Assembly (NCBI RefSeq): GCF_046098205.1
Contig: NZ_JBJURJ010000003.1
Coordinates: 397,142 to 461,141 of the forward strand
From: Paenibacillus_AR mesotrionivorans
GTDB taxonomy: Bacteria; Bacillota; Bacilli; Paenibacillales; NBRC-103111
Direction of reading: 5' to 3'
Length of the DNA: 64,000 nt
The first letter of the stretch is position 1, and every line of letters starts with the position of its first letter. Both the position numbers and the translations under genes were made by a program. Below are positions 25,106 through 33,436 of this stretch, one piece after another. The notes beneath the pieces were generated by a model. That model was given only the letters and a program-made list of their open reading frames with translations, was not told the origin of the DNA and searched no databases.

Positions 25106-25808
25106 AATCCACGGTTTCCCTACACCTTCCTGAGCTCACTTCCAGAACATCACGAAATATTTTGTGGGCACTAGCAGCATCATAGCCATAATACAGAAGA
25201 ACATCCAGCACAAAAGGAGAATATTCAAGTCCGTTCAGTTCCCGTGTAAATGCCATTGCTCCAATTTCGCTCAGGGTACGTATTGTAGAGACATTTTTCC
25301 ACCCCAGAAAATTCCATAAACATATTTTCTCTGTGCGGGTATAAATTTCCTGCTCGAATTGTTCTTCTACAAAATGAAACAATTCATGCCCCAAGATAGT
25401 ATTTATTATACCCTTTTGTGTAAAAAGTTCAACTATCCCGGGGTCTTCCGCAGCCGTCAGACGGACCGCCTGATCCACAGGCTCCTGCATGATGATGATT
25501 TGATCCGGAGGGGCAAAAGAAGCGAACAAAACCCGTTTTCCCACCATGGATACATCCCGGAACTCCACCTTCAGCTCCAGCTTTCCGGCGATTTCAGCCG
25601 CATCCGCAGTGCCATGCTGGTGAATGATCCGCCTGGCATATTCCTTGCCGCATGCGGTTGCCTTGGCTATCATCGCGTTCTGCTGGTCCGGTAAAATGCG
25701 TTTTTTGAGAAGTTCTCTGGAAAATGCATACCGTCCCCAGGTTTCATCATCCACCTGCAGTAATTGATGAATCATGTCTCTCAGCGTGATTTGCCCCTGC
25801 TCCTGCAT
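25098..25808 (-). CDS. HExxH metallopeptidase-like protein, unknown
   Basis: A 236-aa protein with a zincin motif in ILGHELFHFVEEQFEQ (about residues 140-155) and a downstream Glu-containing segment SEIGAMAFTRELNG that could supply the third ligand. The N-terminal part resembles ImmA/IrrE-type peptidases in layout but I cannot confirm this. It is placed between the GntR gene and the hydantoinase operon and overlaps the GntR start, so the two are coupled. A role in inducer-triggered control or processing is possible but unsupported. Confidence 0.6.
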   Translation of the reverse strand: MQEQGQITLRDMIHQLLQVDDETWGRYAFSRELLKKRILPDQQNAMIAKATACGKEYARRIIHQHGTADAAEIAGKLELKVEFRDVSMVGKRVLFASFAPPDQIIIMQEPVDQAVRLTAAEDPGIVELFTQKGIINTILGHELFHFVEEQFEQEIYTRTEKICLWNFLGWKNVSTIRTLSEIGAMAFTRELNGLEYSPFVLDVLLYYGYDAASAHKIFRDVLEVSSGRCRETVDYE

Positions 25809-25920
25809 AGCTTTCATTCCTTCCTCATAAAAAACCCGAGATTAGAAGACTACTCGGCTGCGTTGGTAAGCTAATATTCTGCGATAGGAACGGGAGGGAA
25901 AGGATGGCTTGAGGGCGAGT

Positions 25921-25973
25921 TTTTTGGCGGCTTTGAAACCTTAAAATTCTAATCCAATCAAGGCCGCCAAAAC
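25921..25973. repeat. 15-bp inverted repeat in the hyuA downstream region
   Basis: TTTTGGCGGCTTTGA and TCAAGGCCGCCAAAA form a 15-bp stem (one G-U) with a 21-nt loop between the hydantoinase and metallopeptidase genes. The T-run precedes and the A-run follows the stem on both strands, so it is not a standard terminator. It may be an RNA-stabilising hairpin. Confidence 0.5.
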
Positions 25974-26058
25974 GTGTTTGAGCATCCAAGACATCCCTTT
26001 CCCGGAAGTGAGTGTCGCACCCGAATATTTGCTTACCACTATTACACCGGACAACCCT

Positions 26059-28191
26059 CTAGCTCTGCTTAATATTGGCCGCCACCACGATAATCTGCGT
26101 ATCCGGCTCGAAGGTGGATACCTCAATATCCATCAGCAGCTCCAGCTGCTCGAAATCGGAGGCCGAGAAGTCCATAATCCGCGCGCCCAGACACAGATAG
26201 AAGTCAGGCCGGGCAATCAGCTCGGTTTGATACACCGCCATACTTTCCCACAGCTTCTTCACGGCATCGAGGTAATCGCCTGCCGTGGTTTTGATGGCCA
26301 TCCCCCGGCCACGCTGCACCTTGATGAAACCCTTGGTGTCGAGAATCCGAATAGCCCCGGCATCTCCCGCCTTGCTGTTTTGCTCCCCGTAGATGGACAC
26401 ATATTTGGTCTTCTCCAAAAGCCGGGTCTGCTCCACGGAAATCCGCATATCGTTGGCCGCCAGCTGCCGGAGCTCCTCATCCGTACATTCCTTCAGCAGT
26501 TCGTTGGTTTTCACCTCGGTAGAGCCGGTGGCGATGGCGGTCACCTTGGAGGTCTGCGGGTCAATATCAATGTGGATTTCGATGCTCTCCGGCGTTGCTC
26601 CGCTTTGGATGGCCTTATTCATGGCCTCCACCTTCAGCGCGCCGATCATTTCCTTAGTCGGGGAAGGAATAATCCGTTCCACCACATCCCGCACCATGGA
26701 CAACGCCACGCCGATAGATGAAATAACTTCCGCATTTTCAGGAATACTATACTTCAACCCCATTTTTTCGGCAAAATATATAATTAGGGAAGCGGCGCCC
26801 CCGCCAACGCCAACCAGGGAAATCTGATCCTTCTCCAGCTTGTACTTCTCGGCCAGGGACAGAATAACCGGTTCAATCTTGGCGTATGCCTTCTCCATAA
26901 TTTGCTTCGCAATATCCTCGGCGGTGGTACCGCAATAGTCGGCCAAAGCCTGCATGGCTTTCCGGGCGGCTTCCACATTGCCGTAGGAGAAATGCTCCTG
27001 CTTGACCAACCCCAGCACATTGGCCGCACAGGAGTTGGTGATGGTCACCCGGTCGCCGTTTTCCATACGAATGGCCACATAATCGGCAGGATCACCCGGC
27101 TTGGGAGAGAAAAACTCCACCTGGGGTCCTTTAATCCGCCCAGGTTCGGTAAATACGGAATAATCCAACCCAGCGATGTGTGCTGAACGCGGGCCCACAT
27201 CCACAATGCCGCTTTTGTTGGCACGGACCATAGAGCCTCCGGCTACACCCAGCACCCGCACATCCAGGGAATTCACATAAGTAGGGTGACCGCCGACGAT
27301 GGAATAGTCAATAGCCGGACGGCCGTTTTTGATAACCCCGATATTGGTTGTGGTGCCGCCCACTTCGAAATATACACCGTTGGATGCTCTCAGATACATC
27401 AAGGAGCCCATAACGGATGCCGCCGGTCCGGACAGCATGGTGAGCACGGGACGTTTCTTCATCTCGCTGATTTCCATAACGCCGCCGTCGCCTCTCATAA
27501 TCATCAGCGGAACATGGACGCCGGCTTCCCTGACAGAACGCTCTGTGGAGTTCGCCGTATCCAGCATCTTCGGCAGAATACTGGCATTGATCGCTGCCGT
27601 TCTGGTCCGTCGGGTCAGCCCATACAGCTTTGTTATATCCGAGGCCATGGTGGTCGGGATCCCTTTTTTCTCCGCTTTTTCATAAACGACTGCTTCCGGT
27701 CTGCCGTTGTCCACACCAAAGGCCATGGACGGCACAATGACCTGGGCTCCCTGCTTCACAAGGTCATTAATGACATCCAGGACGGAAGCATCGGTCATCT
27801 TCTTGATATTGATAAAGCTGTTGAAAATCTTGATTTCCTTGCCGTTACCCAAATCTATATTTTGCAGCTTCGTTTGTCTTTTGGCAAAAAAGCCTTCCAG
27901 GCCGCCCTTGCTCATGCCGATAATCCCAACCTGGGCAATATCCCCTTCAATTAAAGCGTTCGTAGCTTGGGTGGTACTGTGGGCAACAAATACCACATCT
28001 TTGGCTTCGATATTATTTTCCTTCAGACAGTTTTGAAAGCATTTGACAACCCCCGCAGCCACACCCTTGGGATCATCATGTGTGGTTTTTACCGACGATT
28101 TGCCGATAATCTCCTGTGTTTCATTGTCGATGGCCACTGCTTTTGTATGTGTTCCTCCTACATCTATTCCCACTCTAACCGATTTACTCAT
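26059..28191 (-). CDS. Hydantoinase/oxoprolinase family protein (HyuA-like)
   Basis: A 710-aa ATP-dependent amidohydrolase of the HyuA type. The ASKHA nucleotide motif is GIDVGGTHTKAVAID at the N-terminus, the second is VYFEVGGTTTNIGVI (about residues 280-295), and VGVGGGAASLI lies further on. HyuA proteins usually pair with HyuB; none is encoded here, so it may act alone or be the acetophenone-carboxylase-like/kinase-only type. It shares a transcript with the transporter upstream (80-bp gap). GGAGGACGACC precedes the ATG. The substrate may be a hydantoin, a cyclic amide or a related amino-acid derivative. Confidence 0.82.
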   Translation of the reverse strand: MSKSVRVGIDVGGTHTKAVAIDNETQEIIGKSSVKTTHDDPKGVAAGVVKCFQNCLKENNIEAKDVVFVAHSTTQATNALIEGDIAQVGIIGMSKGGLEGFFAKRQTKLQNIDLGNGKEIKIFNSFINIKKMTDASVLDVINDLVKQGAQVIVPSMAFGVDNGRPEAVVYEKAEKKGIPTTMASDITKLYGLTRRTRTAAINASILPKMLDTANSTERSVREAGVHVPLMIMRGDGGVMEISEMKKRPVLTMLSGPAASVMGSLMYLRASNGVYFEVGGTTTNIGVIKNGRPAIDYSIVGGHPTYVNSLDVRVLGVAGGSMVRANKSGIVDVGPRSAHIAGLDYSVFTEPGRIKGPQVEFFSPKPGDPADYVAIRMENGDRVTITNSCAANVLGLVKQEHFSYGNVEAARKAMQALADYCGTTAEDIAKQIMEKAYAKIEPVILSLAEKYKLEKDQISLVGVGGGAASLIIYFAEKMGLKYSIPENAEVISSIGVALSMVRDVVERIIPSPTKEMIGALKVEAMNKAIQSGATPESIEIHIDIDPQTSKVTAIATGSTEVKTNELLKECTDEELRQLAANDMRISVEQTRLLEKTKYVSIYGEQNSKAGDAGAIRILDTKGFIKVQRGRGMAIKTTAGDYLDAVKKLWESMAVYQTELIARPDFYLCLGARIMDFSASDFEQLELLMDIEVSTFEPDTQIIVVAANIKQS

Positions 28192-28272
28192 GGTCGTCCT
28201 CCGATTCTTTTGTAATGGTGGAATGACCGGCTTTTACACAAGTGCAAAAGCCGGTCAGGTAAACGCGTAAGC

Positions 28273-29622
28273 TTAAACCAGACTACCGTACATAAAAAAT
28301 ACGATGGCGCACAGAATAATTCCGATAATCCAGCCTGTAGGAATGGACATCTTCATATAATCTCTTGCAGGCACCTTCGTGTAGCCGAAGCCCCACGCAA
28401 CCCAGGATTGAGTAACGTCCAAATGCTGAGGCGCAACGGTAGTAATGGCGAACAACGGATAGAGGAACTGCACGGGCCATGCGGCCGTGGATACCACTAC
28501 AGCCAGGATCGCCGAGCCGGAGCCTACCAGGTTCATCGGGCCACGGAAGAAGCCCAGCGGTGTTAATACAGCAAACACGATACACAAGAGAAGCGCCGAG
28601 GTAGGCATTACACCGTTCAGCAGGGTTTTGAAGTACGGTGAGGCATAGGTTGCCGCGTTATTAAACATGGACAGAGTCAACAGGAAGCCGATCATAGGCG
28701 CAACATCGATGGCCCCGTCGGAAAATTGTTTGGAGAGCATCCGGGACACATTGCTGAAGCCACCCTTCAGCTTTCCGCAGGTCAGCAAGGCGAACAGCGA
28801 GGAGAAGATAAAGCCGAAGATAATCGGCACCTTGAACACCACCACGCCAACAACCGGCAGAATGATGGAAATCCACGAAATAGCCGGGGCATCCTTGGTG
28901 GAGCCCTCATCCGCAGTTGCCGCCCATGCACGGGTCAGCTTCTTGCGGTTCATGAAGAGGTTGGCCACAACCAGCACAACCAGCAGGGAAACACCCATAC
29001 CGATCATCCCGAAGTTAAAATAAGCGTTGTAATCATAGCTGGCATAGCTTTTTTCGGCTGTTGCAAAAATCGCCTGGTACTGCTTGAAGTTGACGATATT
29101 CCCGAAGATACCGGCCATAATCGATCCCATAAAGGAGAAGAGTGCAATCGGAGCGGGAATACCCAGCGAAAGCATAATCGGCAATACAATTACTGCGATG
29201 GAGATAACCGGCCCGATGCCTGTCATGGAGGTGAAGATTATGGCGGTGACGATACATAAGAGGGACATGGTCACCCGGGGTTTATCCCCGCCCAGCTCGA
29301 CTACCTTCCGGATCAGCGTAGCTGCAATACCTGTGTCAATGAGCACCCTGCCGAAGAAGGCGCCGAAGAAGATGTTGACCAGAATGGCCTTGCCGTAATT
29401 CTCCGGCCCTGTCTGAAATACGTTGGTCAAAACGTCGATCAGTGATTTGCCTTCCATAACGGAAGTGGGGTGAATACTGTTGCCGATCAAGGCAATCGTT
29501 GTCCAGAGGACCGACATTACAAAAAAACCTACCATGAGGTTATAACCCTTTACGCAATACCACACCAAACCGAAAAACGATAAAATCATGATGAAACCGA
29601 TTACAACATTCGTAACATCCAC
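28273..29622 (-). CDS. Multi-spanning transporter of the ion-transporter type (GntP/CitM-like)
   Basis: A 449-aa membrane protein with about 12 hydrophobic segments. NIFFGAFFGRVLIDTGIAATL and MTGIGPVISIAVIVLPIML resemble the re-entrant loop regions of GntP/CitM-like carriers. It probably imports the substrate of the downstream HyuA-like enzyme, an organic anion or amino-acid derivative. The GTG at 29622 follows GGGAGG with 7-nt spacing; an in-frame TTG/ATG further up lies inside the operator region and is rejected. It is the first gene of the operon. Confidence 0.75.
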   Translation of the reverse strand: MDVTNVVIGFIMILSFFGLVWYCVKGYNLMVGFFVMSVLWTTIALIGNSIHPTSVMEGKSLIDVLTNVFQTGPENYGKAILVNIFFGAFFGRVLIDTGIAATLIRKVVELGGDKPRVTMSLLCIVTAIIFTSMTGIGPVISIAVIVLPIMLSLGIPAPIALFSFMGSIMAGIFGNIVNFKQYQAIFATAEKSYASYDYNAYFNFGMIGMGVSLLVVLVVANLFMNRKKLTRAWAATADEGSTKDAPAISWISIILPVVGVVVFKVPIIFGFIFSSLFALLTCGKLKGGFSNVSRMLSKQFSDGAIDVAPMIGFLLTLSMFNNAATYASPYFKTLLNGVMPTSALLLCIVFAVLTPLGFFRGPMNLVGSGSAILAVVVSTAAWPVQFLYPLFAITTVAPQHLDVTQSWVAWGFGYTKVPARDYMKMSIPTGWIIGIILCAIVFFMYGSLV

Positions 29623-29645
29623 ACAATTTCCTCCCTTTAATTGAT

Positions 29646-29707
29646 CAACATGTTGGTTGTCTAACATGCTACACACCGATACTAACATGTTAGTTATTTG
29701 CCGTCAA
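29646..29707 (-). promoter_or_regulatory. Promoter with three palindromic operators, probable GntR target
   Basis: TTGACG (29702-29707) and TAGTAT (29679-29684) are spaced by 17 bp on the minus strand. CTAACATGTTAG (29682-29693) overlaps the spacer and -10. CTAACATGCTA (29661-29671) and CAACATGTTGG (29647-29657) follow downstream. All three are near-identical palindromes, fitting repression by the nearby GntR/FCD protein. Confidence 0.75.
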
Positions 29708-29735
29708 TATATTTTTTAACCGCTTTCATAATGCA

Positions 29736-29777
29736 CAAAAAACAGCCGTTCCCCGACAATTTCGAAGGAACGGCTGC
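29736..29777 (-). terminator. Intrinsic terminator upstream of the transporter promoter
   Basis: A 10-bp stem CAGCCGTTCC/GGAACGGCTG with a 14-nt loop and TTTTTT on the minus strand. It shields the transporter promoter from transcription of the dehydratase gene upstream. Confidence 0.8.
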
Positions 29778-30135
29778 TGTCAAATTGCCCTTTTATACAT
29801 GCTTTTCGCCATAGTAATGCGGGGCACCGCACCTGCCAAGCGGAATGGAGAAGATGGATCCGGCATGTTCGTTTCTGGCGATGGTCCATTAAACCGGGAT
29901 CCGATTCTAACGGCGGGGAAAGCCCTTATTTCAGCGAAAATGCCCCTTTAAAAAATGTAACGGCGGCCACAGCCTCTATTGGGGCTCATTCCCCCATCAC
30001 ATGTACTATTTCCGTTCAATAAGGGCTCCTGCTTCCGTTAGATATCCGCCCCCCTGGTTTTGGGGTCAAATAGGGGCTCTCACCGCCGTTAGAAACATAG
30101 TCAGCCGCCGCCACGGACAGAAAGCGAGGGCGACT
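29778..30135. repeat. Gene-free stretch with TAACGGCGG-type repeats (29907-30091)
   Basis: Two direct units starting TAACGGCGG (29908, 29958) and two inverted units ending TTCCGTTA and GCCGTTA (30040, 30090), each joined to AGCCC/AGGGGCT-type segments. This is the same design as 6412-6597 with a different base variant. No gene is credible here. Confidence 0.5.
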
Positions 30136-31119
30136 CTAAGAGCCCGCATGTATACTCAGGACTTCCCGGATACAGTCCAGGCTTTCGTTGCCGCCGCTCA
30201 TCTGCACGGCTACCTTTTTGCCGGCCAGCCGGCTGCCCAATTTAACGGCGGCCATCAGGGCAACGGCTCCCGCCCCTTCCGCCACCTGGTTGGTATGGGC
30301 CAAGGCCAGGTACATGCCCTGCTTGATCTCATCCTCGGTCAACAGCACAAAATCGGTGAGATGATCCTTGTAGATGCCAAAAGGAAGCTCGTACGCCCCC
30401 CCGGTTGCGATCCCTCCTGCAAAGGTGGTGCTGGGCGACTGGAGGATGGTTCCGGCCTTCCAGGACAGGTACGCACCCTGGGCCAGCTCGGCTTGGACCG
30501 CATAAATCTCTACCGCCGGATTCATAGCCTTGCACACCGTCACGGCCGCCGCCAGCTCGCTGCCGCCCCCGATAGGCACGATCAAGGCATCCACATCGGG
30601 AAGCTCCCGCAGGATTTCCGTAAAGCAGGTCCCCACTCCATTGATAAGATGAGGCTCGTTAGCCGCGTGGATACAATAGAGATTCTTCTCCTGCTGAAGC
30701 TGGAGGCAGACTGCCGCCGCTTCCTCGAAGCAATCTCCGGCCTCTACCAGATTAGCCCCTGCTTCGCGGATACGACGGTTCTTCTCCGGATTGTTTCCCT
30801 TGGGCACCACCACAGTGGCTTCAATTCCCGTCATGGAGGCAGCTGTGGCAATGGAAATCCCGTGATTGCCCATAGAGAAGGTAATAACCCCCGCCGTGCC
30901 CGCCTGCTTCAGGTGATGCATCACATTGAGCCCGCCGCGGATCTTGAAGCTGCCGCCCGGCAAATGATTCTCATGCTTTACATAAATGTCCGCACCTGTA
31001 AGCTTGGACAAGCTTTTATATGCCAAAAGGGGAGTAGGACGGATGGAACGGTATACCACCTGCTCCGCCCGGAGCACCTCTTTGATGGATACCATGGACA
31101 TAGTATTGATCGTCGTCAT
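30136..31119 (-). CDS. PLP-dependent threonine/serine dehydratase-like enzyme
   Basis: A 327-aa fold-type II PLP enzyme. The PLP lysine is in PGGSFKIRGGLNV, the phosphate-binding loop in VPIGGGSELAAAV, and SMGNHGISIATAA is the asparagine loop. The length lacks the C-terminal ACT domain of biosynthetic IlvA, so it is a catabolic or racemase-type member. The ATG at 31119 has GAGGAGG upstream. It is divergent from a MocR-type regulator, whose operators lie between the two genes, so its expression is probably under that regulator. Confidence 0.85.
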   Translation of the reverse strand: MTTINTMSMVSIKEVLRAEQVVYRSIRPTPLLAYKSLSKLTGADIYVKHENHLPGGSFKIRGGLNVMHHLKQAGTAGVITFSMGNHGISIATAASMTGIEATVVVPKGNNPEKNRRIREAGANLVEAGDCFEEAAAVCLQLQQEKNLYCIHAANEPHLINGVGTCFTEILRELPDVDALIVPIGGGSELAAAVTVCKAMNPAVEIYAVQAELAQGAYLSWKAGTILQSPSTTFAGGIATGGAYELPFGIYKDHLTDFVLLTEDEIKQGMYLALAHTNQVAEGAGAVALMAAVKLGSRLAGKKVAVQMSGGNESLDCIREVLSIHAGS

Positions 31120-31141
31120 AAGGGTTCCTCCTCTTTGTTTA

Positions 31142-31226
31142 CCATACAATCCATACAATATATATAATAATTCTACTTTATCATGTGGTGTTTCAGTTTC
31201 AATGGTATAATTGTATGGAATACAAT
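31142..31226. promoter_or_regulatory. MocR-type operator region with ATACAAT half-sites
   Basis: CCATACAAT is present twice in tandem (31142-31150 and 31151-31159), and an inverted ATTGTATGG (31210-31218) is followed by ATACAAT (31220-31226). A TATAAT -10 lies at 31206-31211 on the plus strand. Such direct repeats are typical of MocR/PdxR-type regulators. Confidence 0.65.
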
Positions 31227-31246
31227 TTTAGTGAGGAGTCCTGCCC

Positions 31247-32671
31247 ATGCCCGTCAATTCCTTCGAAGATTATCCCATGTCCTGGAAGCCCGACCGGGCC
31301 CGGTTAAGCCCTCCGCTTTACGCGTCCATCGCCAGTCTGCTGGAGCAGGACATCACCTCCGGGCTGCTTCCACCGAACACCCTGCTGCCTCCCCAACGGG
31401 AGCTGGCGGATTTCCTGGACCTGAATCTGAGCACAGTCACCCGGGCGTACAAGGTCTGCGAGCTGAAGGGGCTGATCTATGCCAGCGTGGGCAAAGGCAC
31501 CTTTGTCTCCCCCAACATCAACCTGCCCAACGTGGTAGAAAATCACAGCCAGCTTTCCCCTGTTATCGAAATGGGCGTCATCAAGCCTTTTTATAATACC
31601 AACTCCATCGTTCTGGAAACCATAAGCGCCCTCACCAAAAAAAACGGGGCCGAAGCCCTTCTGGAGTACAGCCACCCGTTGGGTACCCCTTACCAAAAGC
31701 AAAACGCCCAAAAATGGCTGGCCGGGTCCGGGGTAAAAGCAGACATGGATCATATTCTCATTGCCTCCGGCGCTCAGAACGCCCTGACCGTGGCCCTGGT
31801 TTCCTTGTTTAAACCCGGCGACAAAATCGCCACCGACATGTTTACCCATCCGAACTTTATCAGCTTGGCCAACATGCTAAACATCCAGCTTGTCCCAATT
31901 GCCGGGGACACCTCCGGGATGCTTCCCGATGCCCTGGAAGCCGCCTGTACATCCCATAAGCTCGCAGGTGTGTATCTGATGCCCTGCTTCAGCAACCCCA
32001 CCAATATCACCATGCCTGCACTGCGGCGTGAGGAGCTGGCCCGGATCATCAACACCCGCAGCCTTACCGTGATTGAGGATGAGGTGTATGCCTTTTTGGC
32101 TCCGCCGGACTGTGTCCCGTTTTTCCAATTGGCTCCCGACCATACCGTGTATATCTGCAGCACCTCCAAATCCGTCTGTGCAGGCCTGCGGGTGGCCTTT
32201 ATGGCATGTGCCCCGCGTTTCCGGACACCGCTCATCAGCGGCATCTACAACATTAATCTCAAAACCTCGTCGCTCAATACGGAGGTTATAGCCGAGCTGA
32301 TTCACAATGGCACCGCCCAGCTGATCGTCCAGCAAAAAACAGAGCTGGCCCGGATACGGAACCAGCTCTGTGATGAAATTTTGGGGAATGGAGATATACA
32401 ACCGAAGCAGCGCGGAGCCGGATTTTTCCGGTGGCTGCCTCTTCCGGGTACGCAGAACGGACTCCTCTTCGAGAAGCTTGCCCAAGCTGCGGGTGTGCAC
32501 CTGTTCTCCTCCGATCGCTTCGCCGTAGGCGAAACCTCAGGCCAGTCCTTCGTCCGGCTGGCTATCTCCTCCCCGGAGGATCATCACGAGCTGGAGAAGG
32601 GCTTGCGCATTGTACAGAGCTTGCTTCAGCATCCGGGCAGCCTGCCGGAGGAACCGGATTTTATCGTCTGA
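31247..32671 (+). CDS. MocR-type PLP-dependent transcriptional regulator
   Basis: A 474-aa fusion of an N-terminal GntR-type winged HTH (about residues 20-90, LPPQRELADFLDLNLSTVTRAYKVCELKGLIY) and a fold-type I aminotransferase domain (about 120-470). The PLP lysine is in YICSTSKSVCAGLRVAF, with the conserved Asp/Tyr in VIEDEVYAFL. MocR proteins sense PLP or amino compounds and do not normally act as enzymes. AGGAG lies 8 nt before the ATG. It likely controls the divergent dehydratase gene and itself. Confidence 0.9.
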   Translation: MPVNSFEDYPMSWKPDRARLSPPLYASIASLLEQDITSGLLPPNTLLPPQRELADFLDLNLSTVTRAYKVCELKGLIYASVGKGTFVSPNINLPNVVENHSQLSPVIEMGVIKPFYNTNSIVLETISALTKKNGAEALLEYSHPLGTPYQKQNAQKWLAGSGVKADMDHILIASGAQNALTVALVSLFKPGDKIATDMFTHPNFISLANMLNIQLVPIAGDTSGMLPDALEAACTSHKLAGVYLMPCFSNPTNITMPALRREELARIINTRSLTVIEDEVYAFLAPPDCVPFFQLAPDHTVYICSTSKSVCAGLRVAFMACAPRFRTPLISGIYNINLKTSSLNTEVIAELIHNGTAQLIVQQKTELARIRNQLCDEILGNGDIQPKQRGAGFFRWLPLPGTQNGLLFEKLAQAAGVHLFSSDRFAVGETSGQSFVRLAISSPEDHHELEKGLRIVQSLLQHPGSLPEEPDFIV

Positions 32672-32682
32672 TTCCATCTTCC

Positions 32683-32883
32683 TCAATCTTCCGCAGATTT
32701 CTTACGGATCTGCTTATCGTGGTTTTCGCCCCATTCCTTCGCCTTGGCGGTGGCGATGGATATGGCTCTGCCTTCATCATATCCTTCCTCCAGCAGGGCG
32801 TTGGCAATATCGATGGCTTTGTTGCGGACGGGTGCCATGAAATTCTTCAGGGAATCCGGGTAATCGTCTTTGGTCCAAGGCAT
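32683..32883 (-). CDS. Small conserved protein, YdaT/DUF2188-like
   Basis: A 66-aa soluble protein starting MPWTKDDYPDSLKN, with NKAIDIANALLEEGYDEGRAISIATAKAKEW in the middle. This is the form of small YdaT-like stress-associated proteins of Bacillales; the exact family number is from memory. A GGAGGAGGA stretch precedes the ATG. It converges on the MocR-type gene with a 12-bp gap. Function unknown. Confidence 0.7.
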   Translation of the reverse strand: MPWTKDDYPDSLKNFMAPVRNKAIDIANALLEEGYDEGRAISIATAKAKEWGENHDKQIRKKSAED

Positions 32884-33068
32884 AATCCTTCCTCCTCCTG
32901 TGCCGCGGGAAGCGGAGTGGTACGTTCCTTAGTTCATTACCCGGATTGCAAGGCCGCGAACCCAGCCCCTAGGCTTTAGTCATGCAGCTTCCTCTTAAGC
33001 TGTCTCCAAAACCCGTTATTTCTTCGTGTGATATATTGCTCATTGTTCACCAGCAGACCGTAGGAGGA

Positions 33069-33277
33069 CTACAAGGTGGTAATTTGAATCATGATAAAAG
33101 CCCCTATCGCGATAAGAACGATAAAAATCGGGTAATACGGAATCAATAAACCTTCGGAAATCCCCTTTTTTTCAAGTAGAAAAGCACTATACACCCACCA
33201 CCGATTTTGTTCCGGAGGAGGTTTTCCCGACCTTCTGTTAAACCCTCAATTTGAAGAAATCTAAATCGCCCCTTCAT
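33069..33277 (-). pseudogene. Remnant of a small membrane-protein gene, frameshifted
   Basis: In one frame the minus strand encodes PPPEQNRWWVYSAFLL, then EKKGISEGLL and a hydrophobic C-terminus ending in MIQITTL. No start is available in that frame. An ATG at 33277 opens MKGRFRFLQIEGLTEG in another frame that leads into it after a one-base shift near 33230. The hydrophobic end and the codon pattern look real; no ribosome site is visible. The rest of the 32884-33436 gap shows nothing else. Confidence 0.4.
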
Positions 33278-33436
33278 TTGGCTCGTAACCCAGGTTACGG
33301 GTCAAATTTCATTTCCGTACCATTTCAGACGAAATATCAACAAAATATACGAATATTCCTAAAATATTGGGTAGTTCGTGTCGAAGGAAAGGTTTAAACT
33401 AAGGGGGTGGAAAAACCTGTTCAAGGAGGGCATATC

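Noticed and set aside
30001..31167. Long plus-strand reading frame opposite the PLP dehydratase gene
   Set aside because: It is the complement of a clearly recognisable enzyme, has no ribosome site and encodes low-complexity sequence.
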